Positions 9,089-17,470 of a stretch of 64,000 nucleotides of DNA are shown here, piece after piece. The notes beneath the pieces were generated by a model that saw only the letters and a list, made by a program, of their open reading frames with translations, was not told the origin of the DNA and did not search any database. Source of the stretch: an uncultured Clostridia bacterium (GTDB lineage: Bacteria > Bacillota > Clostridia > Christensenellales > CAG-314). Numbering within the stretch: position 1 is the stretch's first letter; every line of letters begins with the position of its first letter. The position numbers and the translations under genes are program-made. The stretch is taken from the NCBI GenBank assembly GCA_934230325.1, contig CAKQEP010000007.1:1-64000 (forward strand), given 5' to 3'.

Positions 9089-9885
9089 TTTTTTATCTCC
9101 TTGTTTGTATTGTCTTTGTTGTCGTTTTGTTGCGTATTTTGCGATACGTCACTGCAAACTTCCGACAAAACTTGTGCGTCGGGCGTACCGTTTTGCGTTT
9201 TTAAAGCGTCGTTTTGCGTTTTTTGCGCGTCGTTTTTGTCGGCGGCGGAAGTCTTGTCACGCATATTTTCGTCGCGGATTTTCCACCACGTCAGTACAAA
9301 AGAATCTTCCTTGATTTTTTGTTTTGCGTCTTGGTATATGTAGTATTTGTATTTGATATAGTCGTAACAGTTTTTTGCCATTTCCGCTATGGCTTCGCGG
9401 GAGAAACACTCGCCGTAAATAGGGCGCGACGGAAAAAACTCCGCGCACAACAGTTCCGGTCGGGCAAAAAGTTTGTTGGGCGCAAAACTGATTAAAAATT
9501 TGGTAATCAATTCCGACAGTTTGCCTGCGTAATACATGCTATAACTGTTTCCGTCGCAGGTTATTATGTGGTCCAAAACGGTCACGCCGACGGGCAGGCA
9601 CATAGAAATCATCGCAAGGGTAAAGTCTTCGTCTTCTTTCGACGGGTAAGCCTCCGTAAAGGGGTGGTTATGCACAAAAATGACGTATTTTGCGTCTTTG
9701 AGCAACGCCATCTGCATCATATGTATGACGTCGGGCACGGAAACTTCCTTATATGAGTCGGAGTCAAACTCACCCGACAATACCGAGCGAAAATCTTGGT
9801 CGAGAAAAACAAAAGTAGTGGTTTCCGTATCCCGCCCCAAAGATTTGTCTGCCAAAGCGTCCGCTATTTGCTGTCGATTTCCCAA
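9085..9885 (-). CDS. radC: RadC-family JAB/MPN domain (C-terminal half of a split RadC)
   Basis: Residues 20-130 form the JAB/MPN domain of RadC (UPF0758) with the metal-binding set HNHP (His72, His74), Ser82 and Asp85. The first residues (RQQIADALADKSLG) are the linker that normally joins the helix-hairpin-helix half to this domain, and that half lies just upstream in another frame. The TTG at 9885 lies inside the 3' end of the upstream frame (22-nt overlap), so this is either a -1 frameshift of one radC gene or a translationally coupled split gene. After the domain there is a 110-residue tail ending in a low-complexity Lys/Asn/Gln/Asp stretch, longer than usual. The biochemical role of RadC is unsettled. 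Confidence 0.75.
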   Translation of the reverse strand: MGNRQQIADALADKSLGRDTETTTFVFLDQDFRSVLSGEFDSDSYKEVSVPDVIHMMQMALLKDAKYVIFVHNHPFTEAYPSKEDEDFTLAMISMCLPVGVTVLDHIITCDGNSYSMYYAGKLSELITKFLISFAPNKLFARPELLCAEFFPSRPIYGECFSREAIAEMAKNCYDYIKYKYYIYQDAKQKIKEDSFVLTWWKIRDENMRDKTSAADKNDAQKTQNDALKTQNGTPDAQVLSEVCSDVSQNTQQNDNKDNTNKEIKK

Positions 9886-10298
9886 AGCGGCGGGCGGTTG
9901 CGGTTCTGCGCCGTCGTCGGTAACGCCGTTTGCGGCTTTGGTTTTTTGATTTTTGCGGTTTTTGCGGCGGTTTTTTGTTTGTCGGGGTTTGGCGACAGTA
10001 TATCGCCGTCTTGCGCAAGATAATCAAAAACTTCCTTAAACAAATTAAGCGTTATTGCGGTGTTTTTGCCTATACCCTTTATTTTGAGTAGTTGTTCTCT
10101 GTCCGCATTGACGACGTTGCGTAAGTTGCCGTATTTGTTCAACAGCGTTTTGGCGAGTTTTTGCGTGTCGGCGTACATAATGGACTGATTGAGCAAAATC
10201 TCCAAAATTTCGTAATCGTAAAGAGCGGACAAGCCCCGTTTTTCAAATCTTTCTCTCAGCCTTTGCCGATGTCCCGTGTTTGGATGTTTTAACTGCAT
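9864..10298 (-). CDS. RadC N-terminal helix-hairpin-helix half (split RadC)
   Basis: Residues 1-95 match the N-terminal half of RadC: GHRQRLRERF, the DYEILEILL helix and the helix-hairpin-helix segment LLKIKGIGKNTAITL. It then runs through a Lys/Pro/Thr-rich linker and stops at TAG just where the JAB domain begins in the -1 frame. Together the two frames would give a normal RadC plus a long tail. No clear slippery heptamer is visible at the overlap. No good ribosome-binding site was seen before the ATG. Confidence 0.75.
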   Translation of the reverse strand: MQLKHPNTGHRQRLRERFEKRGLSALYDYEILEILLNQSIMYADTQKLAKTLLNKYGNLRNVVNADREQLLKIKGIGKNTAITLNLFKEVFDYLAQDGDILSPNPDKQKTAAKTAKIKKPKPQTALPTTAQNRNRPPLWEIDSK

Positions 10299-10507
10299 AA
10301 ATCTAAAAAAGCCTTGTGTTATTTTTTATTATCCTTATTTTTTTGAGCCTTTTGACCGAGCGGTTTTTTGCGATTTGTACGAGCGCGCCGTCAAACAATC
10401 TCGTGGCAAAAAAAGCAAAAAATCTCAACAAAAAGGCAGTCGGAAAAAAGCAAAAAATACCTTTGTTTATTTCCCTTTAAATGATAGCATATTTTTGAGT
10501 TTTTGTG

Positions 10508-10513
10508 TATAAT
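10508..10513 (+). promoter_or_regulatory. -10 element for the dipeptidase gene
   Basis: TATAAT 27 nt upstream of the ATG at 10540; no convincing -35 at the proper distance. Confidence 0.4.
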
Positions 10514-10539
10514 ATACGCAAGATAACAGAGGTGAAATT

Positions 10540-11871
10540 ATGCAAAAATCATATCTTGACAATTTGAAATCGGATTTGTTGGATACCCTCAAAAAAACTA
10601 TCGGTTTTGATACCGTAAAAACCGAGCCGCTCGATGGTATGCCTTTTGGCAAAGGCATTGCGGATTGCCTTGCTTTTGTACTCGATACGGCGGAAAAGAT
10701 GGGGTTTAAAACTTACAACTGCGACAATTACGCCGGACACGTTGAGTTTGGCGAAGGGGAGGAAATCGTCGGCGTTTTGGGGCATCTTGACGTCGTTCCC
10801 GTCACCGACGGTTGGGACAGCGACCCGTTTGTCGCGACGGAACGCAACGGAAAATTGTACGGCAGAGGCGTTTCCGACGACAAAGGTCCGATGATTGCTT
10901 GCTTGTACGCGCTCAAAGCGTTAAAAGACAGCGGATTTGTTCCGTCAAAAAAAATACGAATCATTTTTGGTTGCGACGAGGAGTCCAACATGGACTGCAT
11001 AAAGTATTACCACACAAAAATGCCGTTGCCCGACATTGCTTTCAGTCCCGACGGCGACTTTCCCGTCATCAATATAGAAAAGGGAATTTACGCTATGGAC
11101 CTTGACGTCGGCAAACTTCCTCAACAGGTCAAAAACGTGACCGCAGGCACGCGGGTAAACGTCGTTCCCGATTTTGCCGCCGCCACACTCGACTCGTCTG
11201 TGGAAGAAAACAAAATTAAAGCGACGGGCGTCGAGTACGAAAAACTTGACGACGGTTGGCGTCTTTTTGCGCGCGGAGTATCCAGTCACGGCGCAATGCC
11301 GTATCTCGGAGAAAACGCGACGTGGAAGTTGTTTAAAGCGTTGGCGGCGATTTTCCCCGACAGCGAAACGCTCAAATTTGTTGCGGAAAAAATGTGCGTG
11401 GACGTGTACGGCAAAGCGTGGGGGTTTGCTTTGGAGGACGAAGTGAGCGGCAAAATAACCACTAATATCGGCGTGGTGAATACCGTCAACGGACATCTTA
11501 AAATTCAACTCGACGTACGCTTCCCCGTCACGTTTACTGCGGAATACGTTGCTAAATGCGTTGTATCCAACAGCATAAACAGCCTTAAAATAGAAGAAAG
11601 TCACGTCAAAAATCCGATGCACGTGGAGGAAAACAGTTTTCTCGTACAGACCTTGCTAAAAATTTACAACGACGAAATGGGTACGCACGAGCGTCCTATC
11701 GCGATAGGGGGAGGTACTTATAGCAGAATGTTGCCGATGTGCGTTGCTTTCGGTCCCGCGTTCCCCAACGAAATGACCGCTATCCACGAAAAAAACGAGT
11801 GGATAGATATACAAAACCTTTACAAAATGGCGTATATGTACGCGCTCGCTTTGGAGAAACTCAGTAAGTAA
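10540..11871 (+). CDS. pepV: M20 family dipeptidase (PepV/Sapep-like)
   Basis: A 443-residue cytoplasmic zinc dipeptidase. Metal ligands and catalytic residues are present: GHLDVVP (His82, Asp84), GRGVSDDKGP, CDEES and the C-terminal IHEKNEW histidine; GVSSHGAMP marks the lid domain insertion near residue 245. Length and the N-terminal LLDTLKK...PFGKGIADCL pattern fit the PepV group that cleaves dipeptides and carnosine-like substrates. It would finish the breakdown of peptides brought in by the Opp transporter at 43-52 kb. Ribosome-binding site AGAGGTGAAATTATG. The radical SAM gene starts 3 nt after its stop, so both are co-transcribed. Confidence 0.9.
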   Translation: MQKSYLDNLKSDLLDTLKKTIGFDTVKTEPLDGMPFGKGIADCLAFVLDTAEKMGFKTYNCDNYAGHVEFGEGEEIVGVLGHLDVVPVTDGWDSDPFVATERNGKLYGRGVSDDKGPMIACLYALKALKDSGFVPSKKIRIIFGCDEESNMDCIKYYHTKMPLPDIAFSPDGDFPVINIEKGIYAMDLDVGKLPQQVKNVTAGTRVNVVPDFAAATLDSSVEENKIKATGVEYEKLDDGWRLFARGVSSHGAMPYLGENATWKLFKALAAIFPDSETLKFVAEKMCVDVYGKAWGFALEDEVSGKITTNIGVVNTVNGHLKIQLDVRFPVTFTAEYVAKCVVSNSINSLKIEESHVKNPMHVEENSFLVQTLLKIYNDEMGTHERPIAIGGGTYSRMLPMCVAFGPAFPNEMTAIHEKNEWIDIQNLYKMAYMYALALEKLSK

Positions 11872-11874
11872 ATC

Positions 11875-12486
11875 ATGGATACGTATTTCTATTTTGTGGA
11901 CAAAAAACCATATTTTAACATTACAAACAAATGCAGCAACGACTGTGACTTTTGCATACGTCACGACCGCACGACTATGGACGGTCAACGTCTTTGGTTA
12001 ACCGACGACCAAACGCCGTCAGCAGACAAAGTAATAGCGCAGATACCCGCCGATATAAACTTTAATCAGGAATTTACTTTTTGCGGGTTTGGCGAACCGA
12101 CGGAAAATTTGCCGACGTATCTTGCCGTCGCAAAGTACGTCAAGGATAAGGGCGGGAAAGTTCGTCTAAACACAAACGGGCAGAGCGACTTAATCAACGG
12201 CAAACCTACCGCCAAAGAAATTTGCGCCGTCACCGATACAGTGAGCATAAGTCTTAACGACAGCACCGCAAAAGCCTACGACGACCTTTGCCATTGTCAA
12301 TTCGGTCAAAAAGGCTTTGACGCGCTTGTTAATTTTGCCGCAGATTGCAAAAAGCAGGGCGCAAAAGTGATAATGTCCGTCGTTGACGTAATAGGGAAAC
12401 AAAAAATAGCCGAGTGCCAAAAGATTTGCGACGATATAGGAGTGACTCTCCGCGTTCGCACGTATATACCTATATCCAAGTATTAA
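11875..12486 (+). CDS. Radical SAM protein, TatD-associated type
   Basis: A 203-residue minimal radical SAM protein with CSNDCDFC (Cys20, Cys24, Cys27) and FCGFGEPT as the S-adenosylmethionine motif. The NITNKCSNDCDFCIRH start is typical of the small 'TatD family-associated' radical SAM group, whose reaction is not known. No tatD gene lies nearby. The start codon follows the dipeptidase stop by three bases without its own ribosome-binding site, which suggests translational coupling. Confidence 0.75.
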   Translation: MDTYFYFVDKKPYFNITNKCSNDCDFCIRHDRTTMDGQRLWLTDDQTPSADKVIAQIPADINFNQEFTFCGFGEPTENLPTYLAVAKYVKDKGGKVRLNTNGQSDLINGKPTAKEICAVTDTVSISLNDSTAKAYDDLCHCQFGQKGFDALVNFAADCKKQGAKVIMSVVDVIGKQKIAECQKICDDIGVTLRVRTYIPISKY

Positions 12487-12537
12487 AAACGAGCGGTTAG
12501 TGCGCTTTAAAAATTTTATCAAAACCAAAAAAATGAC

Positions 12538-12568
12538 GGCAGGCAACACGAGTTTTGTGTTGCCTGCC
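12538..12568 (+). terminator. Hairpin between convergent genes
   Basis: Perfect 12-bp stem GGCAGGCAACAC (12538-12549) with 12557-12568, 7-nt loop, followed by TATATTTTA. It separates the radical SAM gene from the convergent anti-sigma gene and may serve both strands. Confidence 0.7.
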
Positions 12569-12632
12569 TATATTTTACATATACGTATATGAATTTTTGT
12601 TGCAACGGATAGTTTTTGTCGATTTTGTCGGT

Positions 12633-13784
12633 TTAGGATAACGTTTCTTCAAAGCCGTTGTCGTAAACAAACTTGTATCCGTTTTCTACCTTTTCTACCT
12701 TAATTTTGCTTTTGGCGGAGTTTTCAAACTTGACTACAAACGTTCCGTCTTTTGTTCCTTTGGTGATTTTGCAAGATACTTCGTTGTCGTCGTCGCCTTT
12801 TTCCAACTCGACTTTTATCGCCGTTTTGCCGTATTCTTCTTCTATCTCGATTTCCGTTTCTTTGACTTTTTTGCCGTCCTCGTATATTTTGTACTTGTAA
12901 GAAACTTCCGTTTCGTTTTTCTCCGTTTCTATACTGTGGCTGATTACTACGTAATTGTCGGGGTTGGCGCGGCTTTTTGTGGTGAAAGTGATTTCCGTTT
13001 CCGTTTCGTCGCCTTCCGTTTCCACTTCCTTTTTGCCTGTAACGTCGTAAACATTTTCGCCCGCTACCATTACTCCCTCGAGAGTCGTAGAAACTTCTGT
13101 TTCCGTTTCGCCGTCGTCGTCGATTTCCGTTTTTGTTTCGGTGGCGATTTCGTCGTAATACATTACGCAACTTTTTGCGCCGCCTATCGAGATGGTCATA
13201 ACAAAGTTGTAGTCCTTGTACGCGCCTTCCGTTTCGGTATTTTTGGATACCGTTTGAGAGATTCCGCCGTTTTGCAACACGGATTCAAACATATCGAGAC
13301 TGAGTTTTATGTCGTCAACGTCGGCGTCGGATATGTTTGACGGCCTTTGCGTTGCGGCGTCGCTTGCCAAAAACGCAAATCGAGCGGCAGTCGCAGTCAG
13401 ATATTTTGGAGTTTGAGCGTTGCTTGCCAAAAAGGTTGTGCGCGCGGAAGGAGAAACGTCACCGTCAATGCGGCTCAAAAGACTTGCGCCGGACAAAGCC
13501 GATACTGCGTAAGCGTCTTTGATTTTTTGCGCCTTTGCGGTCAGTCCGCCGTCGGGATTTTTGAGTATAAAGGGGAGCGCGACGCCAAGCGCCAAGACGA
13601 CTACAAGACACGCCGCTACAAGAGCGCGGGCGGAAGGTCTGTGCCAAAAACTTTTGCCCGAACTTTTTTGCGATTGAGCGTTTTGTCTTTTCACTGCGCG
13701 CCAGTCTACTTTGCTCTCGATGTCTTTGGACAAATCGGGAGCGGCGGAATTAAGTTCTTCTATGATTTTATTGTTTCTTTTCAT
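12633..13784 (-). CDS. Membrane-anchored putative anti-sigma factor with Thr/Glu-rich outer domain
   Basis: A 383-residue single-pass protein: about 52 cytoplasmic residues, one membrane helix (ARALVAACLVVVLALGVALPFIL, about 53-74), then an outer domain. It overlaps the ECF sigma gene by 17 bp, the usual arrangement of sigma and cognate anti-sigma, but the cytoplasmic part lacks a recognisable zinc-type HxxxCxxC motif, so the role is inferred from position and topology. The outer domain is beta-rich with many Glu-Thr-Glu runs in its second half (ETETEV, EGDETETEI), very acidic and probably solvent-exposed. The signal it senses is unknown. Confidence 0.6.
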   Translation of the reverse strand: MKRNNKIIEELNSAAPDLSKDIESKVDWRAVKRQNAQSQKSSGKSFWHRPSARALVAACLVVVLALGVALPFILKNPDGGLTAKAQKIKDAYAVSALSGASLLSRIDGDVSPSARTTFLASNAQTPKYLTATAARFAFLASDAATQRPSNISDADVDDIKLSLDMFESVLQNGGISQTVSKNTETEGAYKDYNFVMTISIGGAKSCVMYYDEIATETKTEIDDDGETETEVSTTLEGVMVAGENVYDVTGKKEVETEGDETETEITFTTKSRANPDNYVVISHSIETEKNETEVSYKYKIYEDGKKVKETEIEIEEEYGKTAIKVELEKGDDDNEVSCKITKGTKDGTFVVKFENSAKSKIKVEKVENGYKFVYDNGFEETLS

Positions 13785-14307
13785 GATATACCTCCGTATA
13801 AAATTCTTTGATTTTTTTGAGAACGTTGCGATATTTAAAGTGTATCGTCGATACGGGACGATTTAAAATTTTGGCGGCGCTTACACACGTGTGACCTTCT
13901 ATTACAATCAATTCCAAAATGCGAAAATCTTCTGCCGACAGGCTTTTGCGGCATTTTTCCAACAACGGATAATCGCTTAAATATGCGTCGTTTTTGCCGC
14001 GAGAAATGTCTTCTGCCGTTACCGACCTGTCTATACGACCTTGCCGCCGCAACTCGTCTATCGTTTTGTTTTTTGCAACGGTCAAAAGATAGGGTAGCGG
14101 ATTGCGTCCGTCTTTTAAGTCGGAAAGATTGTACAAAAATGCCACGTACGCGTCCTGCGCGACGTTTTGAGCAAAACCGTCGTCGGAAACGTATTTTTTT
14201 ACGGTATAAAAAACCGCGCCTTTGGTGAGAGCGTAAAACTCGTCAAAGTATTCGCGCTCGCCTTGTTTGAGTTTTTCTGTCAAAAAAATAAGTCTTGTGT
14301 TTTTCAT
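13768..14307 (-). CDS. ECF-type RNA polymerase sigma factor
   Basis: A 179-residue sigma-70 family protein of the ECF size class. Region 2 covers about residues 10-85 (FDEFYALTKGAVFYTVKKYV, then AQDAYVAFLYNLSDL, then LPYLLTVAKNKTIDELRRQ) and region 4 about 115-172 (LSAEDFRILELIVIEGHTCVSAAKILNRPVSTIHFKYRNVLKKIKEF). Region 3 is missing, as expected. It directs polymerase to a small regulon, presumably under control of the overlapping membrane protein. TATATT near 14321-14326 could be a -10 element. Confidence 0.85.
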   Translation of the reverse strand: MKNTRLIFLTEKLKQGEREYFDEFYALTKGAVFYTVKKYVSDDGFAQNVAQDAYVAFLYNLSDLKDGRNPLPYLLTVAKNKTIDELRRQGRIDRSVTAEDISRGKNDAYLSDYPLLEKCRKSLSAEDFRILELIVIEGHTCVSAAKILNRPVSTIHFKYRNVLKKIKEFYTEVYHEKKQ

Positions 14308-14457
14308 ATTCGTTAAATATACGGATTAGCCCTCCAAAAATTACAACAAAATCAAAAAAATTTGCAAATTTTTTTGCAAAAGGGGGAAAGAAACGTTTTT
14401 TGCGATTTTGACGAGCGGTTTTTTGCGGCTGACGCGCCAAAAAACAATTCGCTTTAC

Positions 14458-14487
14458 AAAAAAAGGCGGTCCCGATTTAAGACCGCC
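14458..14487 (-). terminator. Terminator of the hut operon
   Basis: GGCGGTC (14465-14471) pairs with GACCGCC (14481-14487). Read on the minus strand it is followed by seven T, just after the fchA stop. Confidence 0.8.
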
Positions 14488-14497
14488 GTTAACTCCA

Positions 14498-15115
14498 TTA
14501 AAGAACGATAAGGGAAAGGATATGTTTTTCCTTCGTTTCCGCTGTTTCGTGCAGGGCGTTGACTTTTTGGTACGTTTCCGTTTTAAAGTCGCTGTCGGGC
14601 AATCCCGCAAGATTTATTCTGACGTTGTACAACGCGCCGAATACGGCGGTGCGGGCAAGCATAGTCGCGACGGCAATATCGCTCATTGCGTTTTTGTTGC
14701 CGTTTGCGGCTACAAACTCAAGCGTGGGAAAAAGTTGCGCTACCGTTTCTGCCGTTTTGAGCGGAACTTTTGCGGCGATAACCGTTGCGTCGTCTATCGC
14801 TTTGCGGCGTTTTGCTTTGTCTTCTTCCGTTTCTTTGGGCAGTTTAAACGCCGCCATAACGCCGTCAAAACTGTTGCTGTCCTCTTGGATAGCCTCTTTA
14901 AGACTCTCGATATAGGCGGGCATTTCGTCCACGACCTTTTGCATTTGGTCGCTGACTGCGAGATAATTTTTTTTGCCTACGGTAAGTCCCGCAACCATTT
15001 TAGCAAGCGCGGCGGAAAGACTTCCGCACATCGCGGATACGCTACCGCCGCCAGGTACGGGGTCGGAAGACGCTGTTTTTGCGATAAAATCGCTCAAAGA
15101 TAAATCGTATAACAT
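14498..15115 (-). CDS. fchA: Formiminotetrahydrofolate cyclodeaminase
   Basis: A 205-residue protein of the FTCD_C/FchA family. It converts 5-formimino-THF to 5,10-methenyl-THF plus ammonia, feeding the one-carbon from histidine into the folate pool. The glycine-rich PVPGGGSVSAM motif near residue 20 and the all-helical remainder (FKLPKETEEDKAKRRKAI) are typical; in animals this domain is fused to FtcD, here it is separate. Last gene of the hut operon; AAGGAG lies 9 nt before ATG and the hutI stop is 93 nt upstream. Confidence 0.92.
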   Translation of the reverse strand: MLYDLSLSDFIAKTASSDPVPGGGSVSAMCGSLSAALAKMVAGLTVGKKNYLAVSDQMQKVVDEMPAYIESLKEAIQEDSNSFDGVMAAFKLPKETEEDKAKRRKAIDDATVIAAKVPLKTAETVAQLFPTLEFVAANGNKNAMSDIAVATMLARTAVFGALYNVRINLAGLPDSDFKTETYQKVNALHETAETKEKHILSLIVL

Positions 15116-15208
15116 TGTTGAGTTCTCCTTATTTGGTATTAGTTGCTTTTAAAAACAACCTTATATTAAAAGTAATCGGTTTTTTTGGTTTTTGGTTTGG
15201 ATATTTTT

Positions 15209-16456
15209 TTATTTTATAGTTTGTTTGGTGTAGACGATTTTGCCGTTTTTGACAACCGTTTTGCAAGTTTGAGCCGCAATATCGTAGCACAGTTGGTCGA
15301 GATTTTTTACCGTATGAACGATAAGGTCGGCTTTTTTGCCTTTTTCTACCGTACCGACGCTGTCCGCTCGGTCAATAGCCGCCGCCGCGTTTAAAGTGAG
15401 AGCGCACAGCGTTTCCGCTATGGTCATTTTGCAGTAAATGCAAGCGAGGGATATAACAAGGGGTATACTTTGGCAGTTGCAACTACCCGGATTAAAATCG
15501 GTTGCGACGGCAACGGCGCATCCGCCGTCAATCATTTTGCGGGCGGGCGCTTGCGGCTCTTTGAGGCTGAAAGCGGTGGCGGGCAAAATTACGCCGACGG
15601 TGTTGCTTTGCGCAAGTTTTGATATACCGTCATCGGTAATTTTGAGCAAATGTTCCGTAGAAGTCGCTCCCATTTCGCAAGCGAGGTCAACGCCGCCTAT
15701 ACTTTCGATTTCGTCCGCGTGAACCTTTGTTTTTAGTCCCGTTTCCTTTGCTCGTTGCAAAATTTTGCGGCATTGCCGGACGTCAAAAACGCCTTTTTCG
15801 CAAAAACAGTCGCAAAACTCCGCTTTGGTATCTTTTTTTATTTGCGGCAATATATCTTTGACAATCATATCGACGTATTTGTCGGTATCGTACCCTTTTG
15901 GCGTGGCGTGCGCGCCCATATACGTCGCAACGAGGTCAACGGGGTGATTTTCGTTTAATTTTTCCACGACCTGCAACTGCTTTTTTTCCGTAGAAAAGTC
16001 CAAGCCGTACCCGCTTTTGATTTCCATCGTGGTGACGCCGTAAGTCAACGCAGTATCGACTCTCGCTTTGGTAAGGCGGTAGAGTTGGTCAAAATCGGCG
16101 TTGCGCGTAGCGGTGACGGTATTTATTATTCCGCCGCCGCTGTTCATAATTTGCATATACGTTGCGCCGTTTAGCCGCATATTAAACTCTTGCGCCCTGT
16201 CCCCCGCAAAAACCGCGTGGGTGTGGCAATCGACGTAACCCGCCGTCACGAGTCCGCCGTCGCAGTCGATTTCCTTTGCGCCCTGACCTTTGTAAAGGGG
16301 CAGAAGGCGTTGCGGAAAAATATCCGCGACAACGCCGTCTTCTACGAGAATACAGCAGTCGTCGGTAAGTTTTACGTCGGACATTTGTTTGCCGTGTTTT
16401 GCGGCGACGCCCTCGAATGTGGCGAGTTGTCCGATGTTTTTGAGCAGAAGTTTCAT
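15209..16456 (-). CDS. hutI: Imidazolonepropionase
   Basis: A 415-residue amidohydrolase hydrolysing 4-imidazolone-5-propionate to N-formimino-L-glutamate, the third step of histidine degradation. Metal-site motifs are visible: VDCHTHAVFAG (HxH), KVHADEI, STEHLL and the late ATDFNPGSC. The frame stays open 10 codons further upstream, but the start chosen here (MKLLLKNIGQL) has AAAGGA at proper distance and matches family N termini. The ftcD stop is 26 nt upstream. Confidence 0.95.
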   Translation of the reverse strand: MKLLLKNIGQLATFEGVAAKHGKQMSDVKLTDDCCILVEDGVVADIFPQRLLPLYKGQGAKEIDCDGGLVTAGYVDCHTHAVFAGDRAQEFNMRLNGATYMQIMNSGGGIINTVTATRNADFDQLYRLTKARVDTALTYGVTTMEIKSGYGLDFSTEKKQLQVVEKLNENHPVDLVATYMGAHATPKGYDTDKYVDMIVKDILPQIKKDTKAEFCDCFCEKGVFDVRQCRKILQRAKETGLKTKVHADEIESIGGVDLACEMGATSTEHLLKITDDGISKLAQSNTVGVILPATAFSLKEPQAPARKMIDGGCAVAVATDFNPGSCNCQSIPLVISLACIYCKMTIAETLCALTLNAAAAIDRADSVGTVEKGKKADLIVHTVKNLDQLCYDIAAQTCKTVVKNGKIVYTKQTIK

Positions 16457-16482
16457 ACTAATCCTTTTTGGCGGTTTTTTTA

Positions 16483-17379
16483 TCAAAGGTTGTTTTCCAA
16501 CACTTGGTTTGATTTAAAGTCTTCGATTTGCAGGTAATATTCCGCGCAATCCGCCAACGCTTGTTGCGGAACAAGACCGATTACTTCCGTACCGATGACG
16601 TTGACGCCGTAGCGGCGAGCTTCCATACGCACCGTTTCCAAAGCCATATAGATGGGCGTGCGGGTGAAGTCGGTAAGGTTCATGGACACTTGCGCTATGT
16701 TGCGTTGCTCCAACTTGATGCCCAAAGCCTTGACGTAACGCAAACCGCCGCCGATAAAGCGGACTCTTTTTGCGATTTTGCTTGCGATTTCTACATCGGA
16801 AGTATCGAGATTGACGTTGAATGCCACCAAAAACATACGGCAACCCACAGCAGTCACGCCCGCCGTCGGGTGAGGTGCGTCGCCGCCGAAGTCGGGTTTC
16901 CATTCCGGCTGTTTCATTTTTTGCGCCATACCTTCAAACTGACCTTTACGAATTTCCGCAAGGTTTTGTCTGTTGGGGGCAGAAGCGGATTTTTCGTACA
17001 GATAAACGGGGATTCCGTATTTTTTCCACATTTCTTCGCCTACTTCCTTAGAAAGGGCTACCGCGTCGGCTTCCGTCACGTTTTTGATGGGAATAAAGGG
17101 AACGACGTCGGTCGCGCCCATACGGGGGTGTTCTCCCGTGTGCTTTGTAAGGTCAATAAGTTTCTGCGCCGTACCGACTGCCGCCAAAACGGCGTTTTTG
17201 AGCGCGTCAGGCTCGCCCACAACGGTAAACACGCTACGGTTGTGGTCTTCGTTTGCGGAATAATCCAAAAGTTTTACGCCGTCTTTACCTCTGAAACAGT
17301 CGGCTATTTTTTCTATAGTGTCCTTGTTGCGACCTTCGCTGAAATTAGGTACGCACTCCATAAGTTTTTCAAATGCCAT
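16483..17379 (-). CDS. ftcD: Glutamate formimidoyltransferase
   Basis: A 298-residue formiminotransferase domain protein transferring the formimino group from N-formiminoglutamate to tetrahydrofolate and releasing glutamate. Family signature residues include ECVPNFSEGR at the start, the catalytic-histidine segment TGEHPRMGATDVVPFIP and VGCRMFLVAFNVNLDT. With FchA it makes the folate branch of histidine degradation rather than the HutG or HutF/G hydrolytic branches. Ribosome-binding site AAGGAG 10 nt before ATG; hutU lies 91 nt upstream. Confidence 0.95.
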   Translation of the reverse strand: MAFEKLMECVPNFSEGRNKDTIEKIADCFRGKDGVKLLDYSANEDHNRSVFTVVGEPDALKNAVLAAVGTAQKLIDLTKHTGEHPRMGATDVVPFIPIKNVTEADAVALSKEVGEEMWKKYGIPVYLYEKSASAPNRQNLAEIRKGQFEGMAQKMKQPEWKPDFGGDAPHPTAGVTAVGCRMFLVAFNVNLDTSDVEIASKIAKRVRFIGGGLRYVKALGIKLEQRNIAQVSMNLTDFTRTPIYMALETVRMEARRYGVNVIGTEVIGLVPQQALADCAEYYLQIEDFKSNQVLENNL

Positions 17380-17470
17380 CGTTAAGGTTCTCCTTGTTAA
17401 AAATTTTTTTGTGATTTGTCAAATATCGTTTTATCGATTTTTTTGGTTGATTTTTTTGGTAAATGACGAT

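Noticed and set aside
9257..9949. Several plus-strand ORFs over the RadC genes
   Set aside because: All are shadows of the JAB-domain gene, which carries conserved metal residues on the minus strand.
10357..14430. Similar sequence GAGCGGTTTTTTGCG at about 10358 and 14411 as a repeat family
   Set aside because: Similarity is only about 15 bases in T-rich DNA and does not extend.
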